Assembly (NCBI GenBank): GCA_030149365.1
Contig: JASBRP010000004.1
Span: 62,001 to 126,000 of the forward strand
Length of the DNA: 64,000 nt
From: Solimonas sp.
GTDB taxonomy: Bacteria; Pseudomonadota; Gammaproteobacteria; Nevskiales; Nevskiaceae
Direction of reading: 5' to 3'
How positions within the stretch are numbered: position 1 is the first letter of the stretch; every line of letters starts with the position of its first letter. The position numbers and the translations under genes were made by a program. This document shows positions 44,322-53,865 of this stretch, in pieces. The notes below the pieces were generated by a model. It did not search any database. It was not told where the DNA came from and saw nothing but the letters and a program-made list of their open reading frames with translations.

Positions 44322-45276
44322 TCGTCAGCGGGGCCGGCGAGACCGCCGGCACCGGGGCGGGCACCACCGGCGGCGACATGCGCGCCGCCAGCTTGTCGCG
44401 AATCTGCGGCATCGCTGCCAGCGCCGCCCGTTCGCCCTGCAGGATCGCCATCTGCTTGCTCTCGAAATCGGTCGCCGTGATGCGGCCCAGATCGGGCTTG
44501 ATGATGATGTCGGCCTGCGGCAGCTCCGCCGCGCGGATCGACTGGCCCATGATGTCGAAGGTGCGCATCAGCACGTCGAACTTGCCCTCGCTGGCGGTGC
44601 CGGCGGGTGGGGTGGAGACGTCCACCGCGATGATGAAGGTGGCGCCCATCTGGCGGGCGTAGCGGATCGGCACCGGGCTGACCAGGCCGCTGTCCACGTA
44701 CTCATGCCCGCCAATCTGCACCGGCTGGAACACACCTGGCACGGAGGACGAGGCGCGCACCGCCTGGCCCAGGTTGCCTCGCTGGAACAGCACGCCCTCG
44801 CCACTGTCGAGCCGCGCCGCCACGCAGGCGAAGGGAATCTTCAGCTTCTCGATGGGCTTCTGCTTGACCGCGTTGTTGATGAAGTTCTGCAGCGCCTCGC
44901 CGCGGATCAGGCCCTTGCCGAACATTGACCAGTCGGCCACGGTCGCCCGGTCCAGCGCGAAGGCCATCTCCTGCAGGTCGAAGCCGTTGAAACCGGCGGC
45001 ATAGAGCGCGCCGGCCACGCTGCCGGCGCTGGTGCCCACCACCATGTCCGGCTTCAGGCCCTGGGCGTCCAGCATCTTCAGCACGCCCACGTGGGCAAAG
45101 CCGCGCGCGCCGCCGCCGCCGAGCACCAGCGCCACCTTGGGCGGAGGGGGCGGGGGTGGGGGCGGAGGGGGCTGCTCCACCGGCGGGGGCGGAATGGGGG
45201 CGGGCGTGTTGCAGCTGGCCAGCGACAGCAGCAGGGCGAGGCCTAGACCGCGCAGCAAGAAGGGCAGGGTGTTCAT
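44281..45276 (-). CDS. Patatin-like phospholipase lipoprotein (RssA-like)
   Basis: 331 aa from ATG at 45276, giving a lipoprotein signal (MNTLPFLLRGLGLALLLSLASC). A proline-rich tether follows (two runs of Pro, eleven in the second). Patatin domain: VALVLGGGGARGFAHVGVLKML (oxyanion GGGGARG), MVVGTSAGSVAGALYAAG (nucleophile Ser in GTSAG) and DSGLVSPVPIRYARQMGA (catalytic Asp in DSG). The C-terminus is again Pro-rich. Probably an outer-membrane-anchored serine lipase or phospholipase. Convergent with recX with 41 bases of coding overlap. Confidence 0.9.
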   Translation of the reverse strand: MNTLPFLLRGLGLALLLSLASCNTPAPIPPPPVEQPPPPPPPPPPPKVALVLGGGGARGFAHVGVLKMLDAQGLKPDMVVGTSAGSVAGALYAAGFNGFDLQEMAFALDRATVADWSMFGKGLIRGEALQNFINNAVKQKPIEKLKIPFACVAARLDSGEGVLFQRGNLGQAVRASSSVPGVFQPVQIGGHEYVDSGLVSPVPIRYARQMGATFIIAVDVSTPPAGTASEGKFDVLMRTFDIMGQSIRAAELPQADIIIKPDLGRITATDFESKQMAILQGERAALAAMPQIRDKLAARMSPPVVPAPVPAVSPAPLTTTPGLSPAPAPRP

Positions 45277-45335
45277 GGCCGGCCATTCTATTGAAGGGAT
45301 GTGGAAGTTGCTGCCTTGCCGCAAGTTGCAAGGGC

Positions 45336-45367
45336 GCTCCCTCTCCCCGCTCGCGGGGAGAGGGAGC
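45336..45367. repeat. Solo CCCTCTCCCC palindrome (DUF559-cassette repeat family)
   Basis: Perfect palindrome with 15-base arms, GCTCCCTCTCCCCGC and its complement, around TC. It lies between the patatin start and the kinase stop; it could terminate the kinase transcript. Confidence 0.82.
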
Positions 45368-45379
45368 AGAGGGTCAGCC

Positions 45380-46711
45380 TCACGGCAGGATGAAATCCAG
45401 CGCCAGATCCGATTTCGGCAGCAGTTGCGAGGCCTTCTCGGTGGTCGCCGTGAGCCGCAGGATCAGGTTCTCGCAGAAGATGCGGTAATAGCGCAGCTGG
45501 CACTCGTCCGACATGCTGTCCAGCAGCGCCGCGTTGACCTGCAGCACCAGCACGTCGGTGGCGGCCACCACGCTGGCGGTGCGTTGCACGGCGTACAGGA
45601 AGCCGATTTCGCCGAAGCAGTCGCCCTTTTCCAGCAGGGCGATCATCTGGCCGTTCTTGCGCACCTCGGCGATGCCCATCAGCAGGATGTACAGCGCGTT
45701 GTCGGTCTCGCCCTCGCGGATGATGGTGTCGCCGGCGCGGTAGCTGACGCTGGTGCTGGCGTCCATCAGCTCGGCCAGTTCCGGACTGCGGAAGGCACGG
45801 AAGAACTGCAGGCGGCGCAGGGAGTCGTGGCTCATCTTCAGCGCCTTGCGGCGCGGCCCTCGGTCCTGGGACAGGGGCGCCAGGTCCTCGGCCAGCTTGC
45901 GGCCGCTGGCGTGGCGGGCGTCGGGGTCCTTGGCCAGCAGGCGGTTGACGATCTCGCAGAGCGGGTCGGGCAGGTCGTCGCGCTTGCCCTGCACCGGCGG
46001 CGCCGGCTCCCGCATGATGCGCTCGAACAGGGCCTGGGTGCTGCGCGCCATGAACGGCGGTTCGCCGGTCAGCAGCAGGTACATGACCATGCCCAGGGAG
46101 TAGAGGTCGCTGGCTGGGCTCAGCTCGCGGCCCTCGATCTGCTCGGGGGACATGAACAGCGGCGAGCCGCTGATGCCGCCGGAGCGGTCGGCGCCCAGCA
46201 GGGCGGCGATGCCGAAGTCCATGATCTTGGGCTGGCCGGCCTCGGTGACCATGATGTTGCCGGGCTTGATGTCCTTGTGCAGCACGCCGTTGCGGTGGAC
46301 GTAGTCCAGGGCCAGGGCGCACTTGAGCATCAGGTCGGCCACCCGCTCGGTGCGGGGGCGGGGGGCGTCGCGCTGGCAGGGGCGCTTGAGCGTCTCGCCG
46401 GCCACGAACTCCATGACCAGGTAGTTCATCTGGCCTTCGGTGCCGGCGTCGAACAGGGTGACGATGCCGGGGTGGTGCAGGCGCCCGGCGGCCCGGGCCT
46501 CGGCGAAGAAGGCCTTCTGCAGCCCTTCCGCGGCGCCGTCCAGGCCCTCGGCCACCTTGATGGCGACCTCGCGCTGCACGAAGGGGTCGAAACCGCGGTA
46601 GACCCGGCCGTAGCTGCCCCGGCCCAGTTCGCCCCGGATTTCGTATTTTCCCAGCTGGCGCAGGGCGGTATCGCCGTCCTGCCGTGCTGCTCCGCCTGCT
46701 GAAATGGCCAT
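45380..46711 (-). CDS. Serine/threonine protein kinase with C-terminal cyclic-nucleotide-binding domain
   Basis: 443 aa, no membrane segment. Hanks-type kinase domain (about 20-285): GELGRGSYGRVYRGFD, VAIKVAEGL (Lys), catalytic loop VLHKDIKPGNIMV (HKD instead of HRD), IMDFGIAALLG (DFG), GSPLFMSPEQIEG and SDLYSLGMVMY. The C-terminal cNMP domain (about 310-430) has RAGDTIIREGETDNALYILLMG and the phosphate-binding cassette FGEIGFLYAVQRTASV with the key Glu and Arg. This resembles a bacterial PKG-like arrangement, so kinase activity may respond to cAMP/cGMP (inference). Divergent from alaS. Confidence 0.92.
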   Translation of the reverse strand: MAISAGGAARQDGDTALRQLGKYEIRGELGRGSYGRVYRGFDPFVQREVAIKVAEGLDGAAEGLQKAFFAEARAAGRLHHPGIVTLFDAGTEGQMNYLVMEFVAGETLKRPCQRDAPRPRTERVADLMLKCALALDYVHRNGVLHKDIKPGNIMVTEAGQPKIMDFGIAALLGADRSGGISGSPLFMSPEQIEGRELSPASDLYSLGMVMYLLLTGEPPFMARSTQALFERIMREPAPPVQGKRDDLPDPLCEIVNRLLAKDPDARHASGRKLAEDLAPLSQDRGPRRKALKMSHDSLRRLQFFRAFRSPELAELMDASTSVSYRAGDTIIREGETDNALYILLMGIAEVRKNGQMIALLEKGDCFGEIGFLYAVQRTASVVAATDVLVLQVNAALLDSMSDECQLRYYRIFCENLILRLTATTEKASQLLPKSDLALDFILP

Positions 46712-46836
46712 GCCTACCCCCTGTCCGGGCCATTATGGGCCAAGGAATCGCCAACTGACGGCCCCCATTTGTGGCGGTAGGTCAACAGCTTGGCTAACAT
46801 AACGCCCCTTTTTGTCCGCCGTCCCGCGCAGGTCAC

Positions 46837-49461
<2,625 letters not shown>

Positions 49462-49467
49462 TCACCG

Positions 49468-49522
49468 GTAGGAGCCAGCTTGCTGGCGACCTCCGGCAGG
49501 TCGCGGGCAAGCCCGCTCCTAC
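49468..49522. repeat. REP-type inverted pair with unlike arms between alaS and lysC
   Basis: Left arm GTAGGAGCCAGCTTGCTGGC (49468-49490). The right arm, read in reverse complement (49500-49522), is GTAGGAGCGGGCTTGCCCGC. Each arm keeps its own mini-palindrome, but the two belong to different REP subtypes. The lysC Shine-Dalgarno begins shortly after. Confidence 0.8.
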
Positions 49523-49542
49523 AATTTGAGGGAACGGTTCAG

Positions 49543-50763
49543 ATGGCATTGATTGTTCAGAAGTACGGTGGCACCTCGATGGGCTCGGTCGAGCGTATCG
49601 AGCATGTCGCCAACAAGGTGGCGTCCTTCCGCAAGCAGGGGCACCAGGTCGTGGTCGTGGTGTCGGCGATGTCCGGCGAAACCGACCGACTGCTCAAGCT
49701 GGCCAAGGCCATCGATCCCAAGGGCAGCCAGCGCGAGTTCGACCAGATCGCCGCGACCGGCGAGCAGGTGACGATCGGCCTGCTGGCCATCGCGCTGCAG
49801 AAGGCCGGCGTGCCGAGCCGCTCCTTCACCGGCTGGCAGGTGCCGATCCGCACCGACGGCGCGCACATGAAGGCGCGCATCCAGTCGATCGAGCCCGAGG
49901 CGCTGCTGGCGGCCTGCAACGCCGGCATCGTGCCGGTGGTGGCCGGTTTCCAGGGCATCACCGACGACGGCAGCGTCAGCACGCTGGGTCGCGGCGGCTC
50001 CGACACTACCGGCGTGGCGCTGGCCGCCGCGCTGAAGGCCGACGAGTGCCAGATCTACACCGACGTGGATGGCGTCTACACCACCGATCCGCGCGTGGAG
50101 CCCAAGGCCCGCCGCCTGGACAAGATCACCTTCGAGGAAATGCTGGAGATGGCGAGCCTCGGCTCCAAGGTCCTGCAGATCCGTTCCGTCGAATTCGCGG
50201 GCAAGTACAAGGTCCCGCTGCGCGTGCTGTCCACCTTCGTGGATGGCCCGGGCACCCTGATCACGCTTGAGGACAACAGCATGGAAGACCCCCTGATCTC
50301 CGGTATCGCTTTCAGCCGGGACGAATCCCAGATCACCGTTACCGGCGTGCCGGACAAGCCCGGCGTGGCCGCGGCCATCCTCGGCCCGGTGGGCGATGCC
50401 AATGTCGAAGTCGACATGATCGTGCAGAACATCGGTGCCGACGGCAGCACCGACTTCACCTTCACCGTGTCGCGCGGCGATCACGACAAGGCGCTGGAGA
50501 TCATCCGGCGCGTGGCCGGTGAGCTGGGCGCCAAGGGCGTTGCTGGCGCCACCGACATCGTCAAGGTGTCGGTGGTGGGCGTGGGCATGCGCAGCCATGC
50601 CGGCATCGCCTCGCAGATGTTCAAGGCGCTGGCCGTGGCCGGCATCAACATCCGCATGATCTCCACCTCCGAAATCAAGATTTCGGTCGTGATCAACCAG
50701 GACTACCTGGAGCTCGCCGTGCGAACTCTTCACAAGGCTTTCGGTCTGGAAGATAAGAAGTAA
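49543..50763 (+). CDS. lysC: Aspartate kinase
   Basis: 406 aa from ATG at 49543 (MALIVQKYGGTSMGSVERI); the frame is open upstream through the REP and is not used. Kinase core: KYGGTSMG, SAMSGETDRLL, GRGGSDTTGVALAAAL, IYTDVDGVYTTDPR. Two C-terminal ACT domains (ITVTGVPDKPGVAAAILGPVGDANVEVDMIVQN and VSVVGVGMRSHAGIASQMFKALAVAGINI) give feedback control by Lys/Thr. First step of the aspartate family pathway. Length fits monofunctional LysC. Confidence 0.98.
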   Translation: MALIVQKYGGTSMGSVERIEHVANKVASFRKQGHQVVVVVSAMSGETDRLLKLAKAIDPKGSQREFDQIAATGEQVTIGLLAIALQKAGVPSRSFTGWQVPIRTDGAHMKARIQSIEPEALLAACNAGIVPVVAGFQGITDDGSVSTLGRGGSDTTGVALAAALKADECQIYTDVDGVYTTDPRVEPKARRLDKITFEEMLEMASLGSKVLQIRSVEFAGKYKVPLRVLSTFVDGPGTLITLEDNSMEDPLISGIAFSRDESQITVTGVPDKPGVAAAILGPVGDANVEVDMIVQNIGADGSTDFTFTVSRGDHDKALEIIRRVAGELGAKGVAGATDIVKVSVVGVGMRSHAGIASQMFKALAVAGINIRMISTSEIKISVVINQDYLELAVRTLHKAFGLEDKK

Positions 50764-50925
50764 GCGAATAGCGCCCGGTTTCGGCCGGAGAAGGCCGGAA
50801 CTGGGCGCAAACGGCAGGATAACGCCGCCAAAAGGCCTTATCCACAGGCGGCTGCGATTTTTTGGGGGCTACCGCGCCCCCGGCCGGCGCACGAGACTGC
50901 TCGTACAGGACACGGAGAGAGCGGG
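50764..50925. other. lysC-csrA spacer
   Basis: 160-base spacer with a degenerate G+C-rich hairpin just after lysC (around 50776-50812, CCGGTTTCGGCCGG-like) and, at its end, the csrA Shine-Dalgarno GGAGAG. Probably holds the csrA promoter; no convincing elements were identified. Confidence 0.4.
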
Positions 50926-51135
50926 ATGCTCATTTTGACCCGGCGCGTAGGCGAAACCGTCGTAATCGGCGAGGACATCGTCGTCACGGTTTTAGGTATC
51001 AAAGGCAATCAGGTACGGATCGGCGTGCAAGCGCCGAAGAACGTCGCCGTGCATCGCGAGGAACTCCTCAAGCGCATCAACGAGGGCGAAGCGGCTCCGC
51101 CGCACGCCGAGCGGCCGGTGCGTGTCGGGTCCTGA
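50926..51135 (+). CDS. csrA: Carbon storage regulator CsrA/RsmA
   Basis: 69 aa RNA-binding global regulator. [47 protein letters not shown] is the conserved core; RNA-contacting residues (L4, R44-equivalent in VHREE) are present. It binds GGA-containing hairpins near ribosome-binding sites. The C-terminal tail is longer than in E. coli (61 aa). It is followed by tRNA genes, as in pseudomonads and relatives. Confidence 0.98.
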   Translation: MLILTRRVGETVVIGEDIVVTVLGIKGNQVRIGVQAPKNVAVHREELLKRINEGEAAPPHAERPVRVGS

Positions 51136-51142
51136 AGCCTGC

Positions 51143-51176
51143 ATCGCCCGCTTCAGGGCGATTTCTGCCAGTTTTT
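51143..51176 (+). terminator. Probable terminator of csrA
   Basis: Stem ATCGCCC / GGGCGAT with a 6-base loop (51143-51162), then a T-rich stretch (TTTTT at 51172-51176). The gap between stem and T-run makes it imperfect. Confidence 0.5.
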
Positions 51177-51177
51177 C

Positions 51178-51206
51178 TTTACCTTGGCTCCACAGGCCGT
51201 TAGAAT
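51178..51206 (+). promoter_or_regulatory. tRNA operon promoter
   Basis: TTTACC (51178-51183), a 17-base spacer, TAGAAT (51201-51206), then the GC-rich discriminator CCCGCCCC typical of stringently controlled stable-RNA promoters. Confidence 0.6.
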
Positions 51207-51244
51207 CCCGCCCCTCTCGAGGGTGAGAATCCTCGCTTCGTCAT

Positions 51245-51321
51245 GCGCCCGTAGCTCAGCTGGATAGAGCACTTGGCTACGAACTAAGGGGTCGGAGGTT
51301 CGAATCCTTCCGGGCGCACCA
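51245..51321 (+). tRNA. tRNA-Arg (anticodon ACG)
   Basis: 77 nt with encoded CCA. Acceptor GCGCCCG/CGGGCGC, D-arm GCTCAGCTGGATAGAGC, anticodon loop CTACGAA with ACG at 51279-51281, T-arm GGAGGTTCGAATCCTTCC. The A34 is presumably converted to inosine. Identical in sequence to the copy at 51704-51780. Confidence 0.97.
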
Positions 51322-51354
51322 GTCGAAGAAAAAGAGAAAGTCAGCAGCAGTCCC

Positions 51355-51447
51355 GGACAGATGGCCGAGTGGACGAAGGCGCGCCCCTGCTAAGGGCGTA
51401 TATGGTTTATAGCCGTATCGAGGGTTCGAATCCCTCTCTGTCCGCCA
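51355..51447 (+). tRNA. tRNA-Ser (anticodon GCT)
   Basis: 93 nt class II tRNA with long variable arm and encoded CCA. Acceptor GGACAGA/TCTGTCC, D-arm GGCCGAGTGG, anticodon stem-loop CCCCTGCTAAGGG, variable arm around TATATGGTTTATAGC, T-arm AGGGTTCGAATCCCT. Confidence 0.96.
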
Positions 51448-51703
51448 ATTGAAGTCCGGCGGGTCATTGTGGGAACGGTGGCCTGATCGGATGACGAAAG
51501 GGATTCGAGCCCTCGATAGACAAACGATGGGTTCGACCGATCCGCGAAGCGGGTCGGCGTCGCTCCGAAAGGAGCGACCCCGAGCGTAGCGAGGGGCAAG
51601 CGCCGCAAGCGCGCAGCCATCCCTCTCTGGGCGAGGGTCGTCGGTAGTAACCGCCAGTTTCCTGGGGCGGGTTTTAAAGCAGGATGCGGTAACAAGGTTT
51701 TAT
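51448..51703. other. Hairpin-rich spacer with inverted tRNA-Ser T-arm fragment
   Basis: 256 bases between two tRNA genes. At 51500-51518 the plus strand carries the reverse complement of the tRNA-Ser T-arm region with one mismatch (TATCGAGGGCTCGAATCCCT). A second fragment near 51618-51629 repeats ATCCCTCTCTG of the same tRNA in direct orientation. Between them are hairpins such as GTCGCTCC/GGAGCGAC with loop GAAA. No protein is supported; antisense frames here are tRNA shadows. Confidence 0.6.
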
Positions 51704-51780
51704 GCGCCCGTAGCTCAGCTGGATAGAGCACTTGGCTACGAACTAAGGGGTCGGAGGTTCGAATCCTTCCGGGCGCACCA
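51704..51780 (+). tRNA. tRNA-Arg (anticodon ACG), second copy
   Basis: 77 nt, identical to 51245-51321 over the whole gene including CCA; anticodon ACG at 51738-51740. The flanks differ beyond a few bases, so this is a gene duplication rather than a tandem repeat unit. Confidence 0.97.
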
Positions 51781-51785
51781 TTGTT

Positions 51786-51828
51786 GGAAACAAAAAAGCC
51801 CTCGCTAGCGAGGGCTTTTTTGTTTCCA
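51786..51828 (+). terminator. Terminator of the tRNA operon
   Basis: Perfect palindrome with 19-base arms: GGAAACAAAAAAGCCCTCG and its complement around CTAG, giving AGCCCTCG/CGAGGGCT followed by TTTTTTG. Confidence 0.93.
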
Positions 51829-51863
51829 AAGGGACGTCGGAAGGATTCACTCCGACGGAGGTT

Positions 51864-52080
51864 GGACGGGCCATCCATGGCCCGTCCCCCTCGGCGCTTT
51901 GCGCCGAGGGGCTGCGCGGCTCGGCCGCGCGCTCAAATCGGCAATCCTGCCGATTTGTGGGAGGTCCATCCATGGACCTCCCCCTCGCTCCACTCGGGCT
52001 ACGCTTCGCTCGCTCGATCCGGCAATCCTGCCGGATCGTCGAATCCTCTCTTGGGCAAGCCATGAGCCTGCATGGCCCAA
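51864..52080. repeat. Array of hairpins with recurring loops
   Basis: Successive perfect or near-perfect hairpins: 51864-51887 (GGACGGGCCAT/ATGGCCCGTCC), 51887-51911 (CCCCTCGGCGC arms), 51914-51930 (GCGCGGC arms), 51934-51957 (CAAATCGGCA/TGCCGATTTG), 51959-51982 (GGGAGGTCCAT/ATGGACCTCCC), 52015-52038 (CGATCCGGCA/TGCCGGATCG) and a weaker one at about 52051-52080. Hairpins 1 and 5 share the CCATCCATGG apex and hairpins 4 and 6 share GGCAATCCTGCC, while their outer stems differ. No spacer/repeat pattern of CRISPR type; reading frames here are not credible genes. Confidence 0.85.
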
Positions 52081-52159
52081 GGCGGGAAACCATTGCGGAA
52101 CTGTTCTTAGGGGCCTTGGTCCTTAGCTCAGGGCAAGGACGCCCGATGGAGAACAATAA

Positions 52160-52918
52160 ATGGACTTTTCAGGGATTCGCCGCGCCGGCTTGGCGCTGGC
52201 GTTGCTGCCGTGGGCTGCGCTGGCGGCGGACAACGAGATCGGGATCGGCTTCAGCCCTTCCAGCCTTTCCGAGGGTTATAGCGACTGGCAGGACATTCGG
52301 GCTCACTGGAAGCACCGGCTCGAAAAGGGGTCGGTGGAGTTGTCGATGCTGCAGGCCCACCGCTTCGACGAGGATGATACCCAGCTCCTGCTGGGGGGCT
52401 CCTATCCGCTGGGGGAGGACTGGTCGATCAACGGCCAGGCCGGGTTCACGCCTGACGCGGACGTGCTGGCGGAGCAGGCCTACGACCTCGGGCTCAGCCG
52501 GTTCTTCGGGGAGCAGTGGGCGGTCTCGGTGGCAGCCAACATGGCGACCTACCCCGGCGACAAGGTCTATGGCGGCGAGGTTTCGGTGGAGTGGATGCCC
52601 AAGCCCTTCCGCGTGACCGCCGGCCTGCTGTACGGCAGCCTGGAGGATGCAGGGCACGCCTGGTCGCAGATCTACCAGCTTGACTACGTCTACGGCGAGG
52701 ACGACGACAGCACCATCGGTATCGGCGTCATCACGGGTGAGCAGCCGGAGCGCATCACGGCGAGCCAGGTCGCGGTCCTGGCGGCCGATGCGTTCTTCAT
52801 CGGCGGTTCCACCTGGATCAGCCCTCGCTGGGGCTTCGACTACCGCTACACCCAGTATCGCCGCGAGCTGTTCTATACCCGCGATGAACTGAGCGTGAGC
52901 CTGATGATGCGCTTCTGA
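52160..52918 (+). CDS. YaiO-like outer-membrane beta-barrel protein
   Basis: 252 aa. Signal peptide MDFSGIRRAGLALALLPWAALAA, then alternating amphipathic strands: NEIGIGFSPSSLSEGYSDWQDIRAHWKHRL, GSVELSMLQAHRFDEDDTQLLLGGSYPLGEDWSINGQAGF, GLSRFFGEQWAVSVAANMATYPGDKVYGGEVSVEWMP. It ends in a strand with C-terminal Phe (ELSVSLMMRF), the BAM recognition signature. The pattern fits YaiO-family barrels of unknown transport role. It is monocistronic, right after the hairpin array. Confidence 0.8.
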   Translation: MDFSGIRRAGLALALLPWAALAADNEIGIGFSPSSLSEGYSDWQDIRAHWKHRLEKGSVELSMLQAHRFDEDDTQLLLGGSYPLGEDWSINGQAGFTPDADVLAEQAYDLGLSRFFGEQWAVSVAANMATYPGDKVYGGEVSVEWMPKPFRVTAGLLYGSLEDAGHAWSQIYQLDYVYGEDDDSTIGIGVITGEQPERITASQVAVLAADAFFIGGSTWISPRWGFDYRYTQYRRELFYTRDELSVSLMMRF

Positions 52919-52966
52919 GTTCGTGGCGCAGGCAGGCCCTGCCGTGGCCTGCCTGCGTCCCCAGGC

Positions 52967-53746
52967 TCAGAGGAACATGCCGCCGGACACCTCGATGCGC
53001 TGGGCATTGATCCAGCCGCTCTCCGGCGCCAGCAACTGTGCGATGGCGCCGCCGATGTCGTCGGGCAGGCCGACGCGGCCCAGGGCGGTCTGCGAGGCGA
53101 CGAAGGCGTTGAGCTGGGCGTTGTCGCGCACCGCGCCGCCGCCGAAGTCGGTTTCGATGGCGCCCGGGGCGATGATGTTCACGGCGATGCCGCGCACGCC
53201 CAGTTCCTTGGCCTGGTAGCGGGTCAGCACTTCCATGGCGCCCTTCATCGAGGCATAGGCCGCATAGCCCGGCAGGGCGAAGCGCGCCAGGCCGCTGGAG
53301 ACGTTGAGGATGCGGCCGCCATCGCGGACCAGGTGCAGCAGCTTCTGCGTCAGGAAGAACGGGCCCTTGAAGTGGATCTTCACCAACTCGTCGAACTGCG
53401 CTTCGCTGGTATCGGCGAAGCCGGCGTGGATGCCGATGCCGGCGTTGTTCAGCAGGTAGTCGAACTGCTCGCGCTGCCAGTGCTGGCGCAGCGCGGCGCG
53501 GACCTGTTCGGCGAAGGCCGGGAACGTGCTGCTGTCGGCCACGTCCAGCGGCAGGGCCACGCCGCGGCGGCCCAGGGCGGCGATCTCGGCGACCACGGCT
53601 TCGGCCTCTTCGCGGCGGCTGCGGTAGGTCAGGATCACGTCGTTGCCCTTGGCGGCCAGCGCGAGGGCGGCGTTGCGGCCCAGGCCGCGGCTGCCGCCGG
53701 TGATCAGGGCGATGCGGGGGGAGTCGGGGGTGGTGCTCATCGTCAA
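52967..53746 (-). CDS. SDR family oxidoreductase
   Basis: 259 aa; ATGs at 53746 or 53740 are both possible. Cofactor motif ALITGGSRGLGRNAALAL, NNAG (LLNNAGIGIHAG), catalytic Ser in LNVSSGLARFALPGYAAYASMKGAM with YASMK, and the PGAIETDFGGG loop. NADP-type (TYRSRREEAE after beta-2). Divergently transcribed from the LysR gene with 119 bases between, a classic regulator-target pair. Substrate unknown. Confidence 0.92.
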   Translation of the reverse strand: MTMSTTPDSPRIALITGGSRGLGRNAALALAAKGNDVILTYRSRREEAEAVVAEIAALGRRGVALPLDVADSSTFPAFAEQVRAALRQHWQREQFDYLLNNAGIGIHAGFADTSEAQFDELVKIHFKGPFFLTQKLLHLVRDGGRILNVSSGLARFALPGYAAYASMKGAMEVLTRYQAKELGVRGIAVNIIAPGAIETDFGGGAVRDNAQLNAFVASQTALGRVGLPDDIGGAIAQLLAPESGWINAQRIEVSGGMFL

Positions 53747-53833
53747 TCTCCTGTCGGGGGCCGGGAGGGTCCCGGATGGAGATCACTTTATTGGGCGGAT
53801 AAACAGGGATAAATTGCCTGACAGCGATTTCTG

Positions 53834-53852
53834 TGTTCGCCTAAGACGAACA
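53834..53852. promoter_or_regulatory. LysR-type operator in the SDR/LysR spacer
   Basis: TGTTCGCCTAAGACGAACA: perfect 6-base arms TGTTCG/CGAACA around 7 bases, containing the T-N11-A pattern of LysR sites. It sits 13 bases upstream of the LysR start, in the autoregulatory position. Confidence 0.6.
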
Positions 53853-53865
53853 ATAGGGGCTGACG

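Noticed and set aside
51390..51878. Minus-strand ORF with RIRTSDPLVRSQVLYPAELRA-like sequence
   Set aside because: It is the antisense translation of tRNA genes, a well-known false protein in databases.
51864..52080. Possible CRISPR array
   Set aside because: Hairpins differ in stem sequence, are not equally spaced, have no unique spacers, and no cas genes are present.
51743..52156. Minus-strand 137-codon ORF through the hairpin array
   Set aside because: Its repeated peptide units (MDGP, MARP, NRQDCR) are translations of the hairpin arms.
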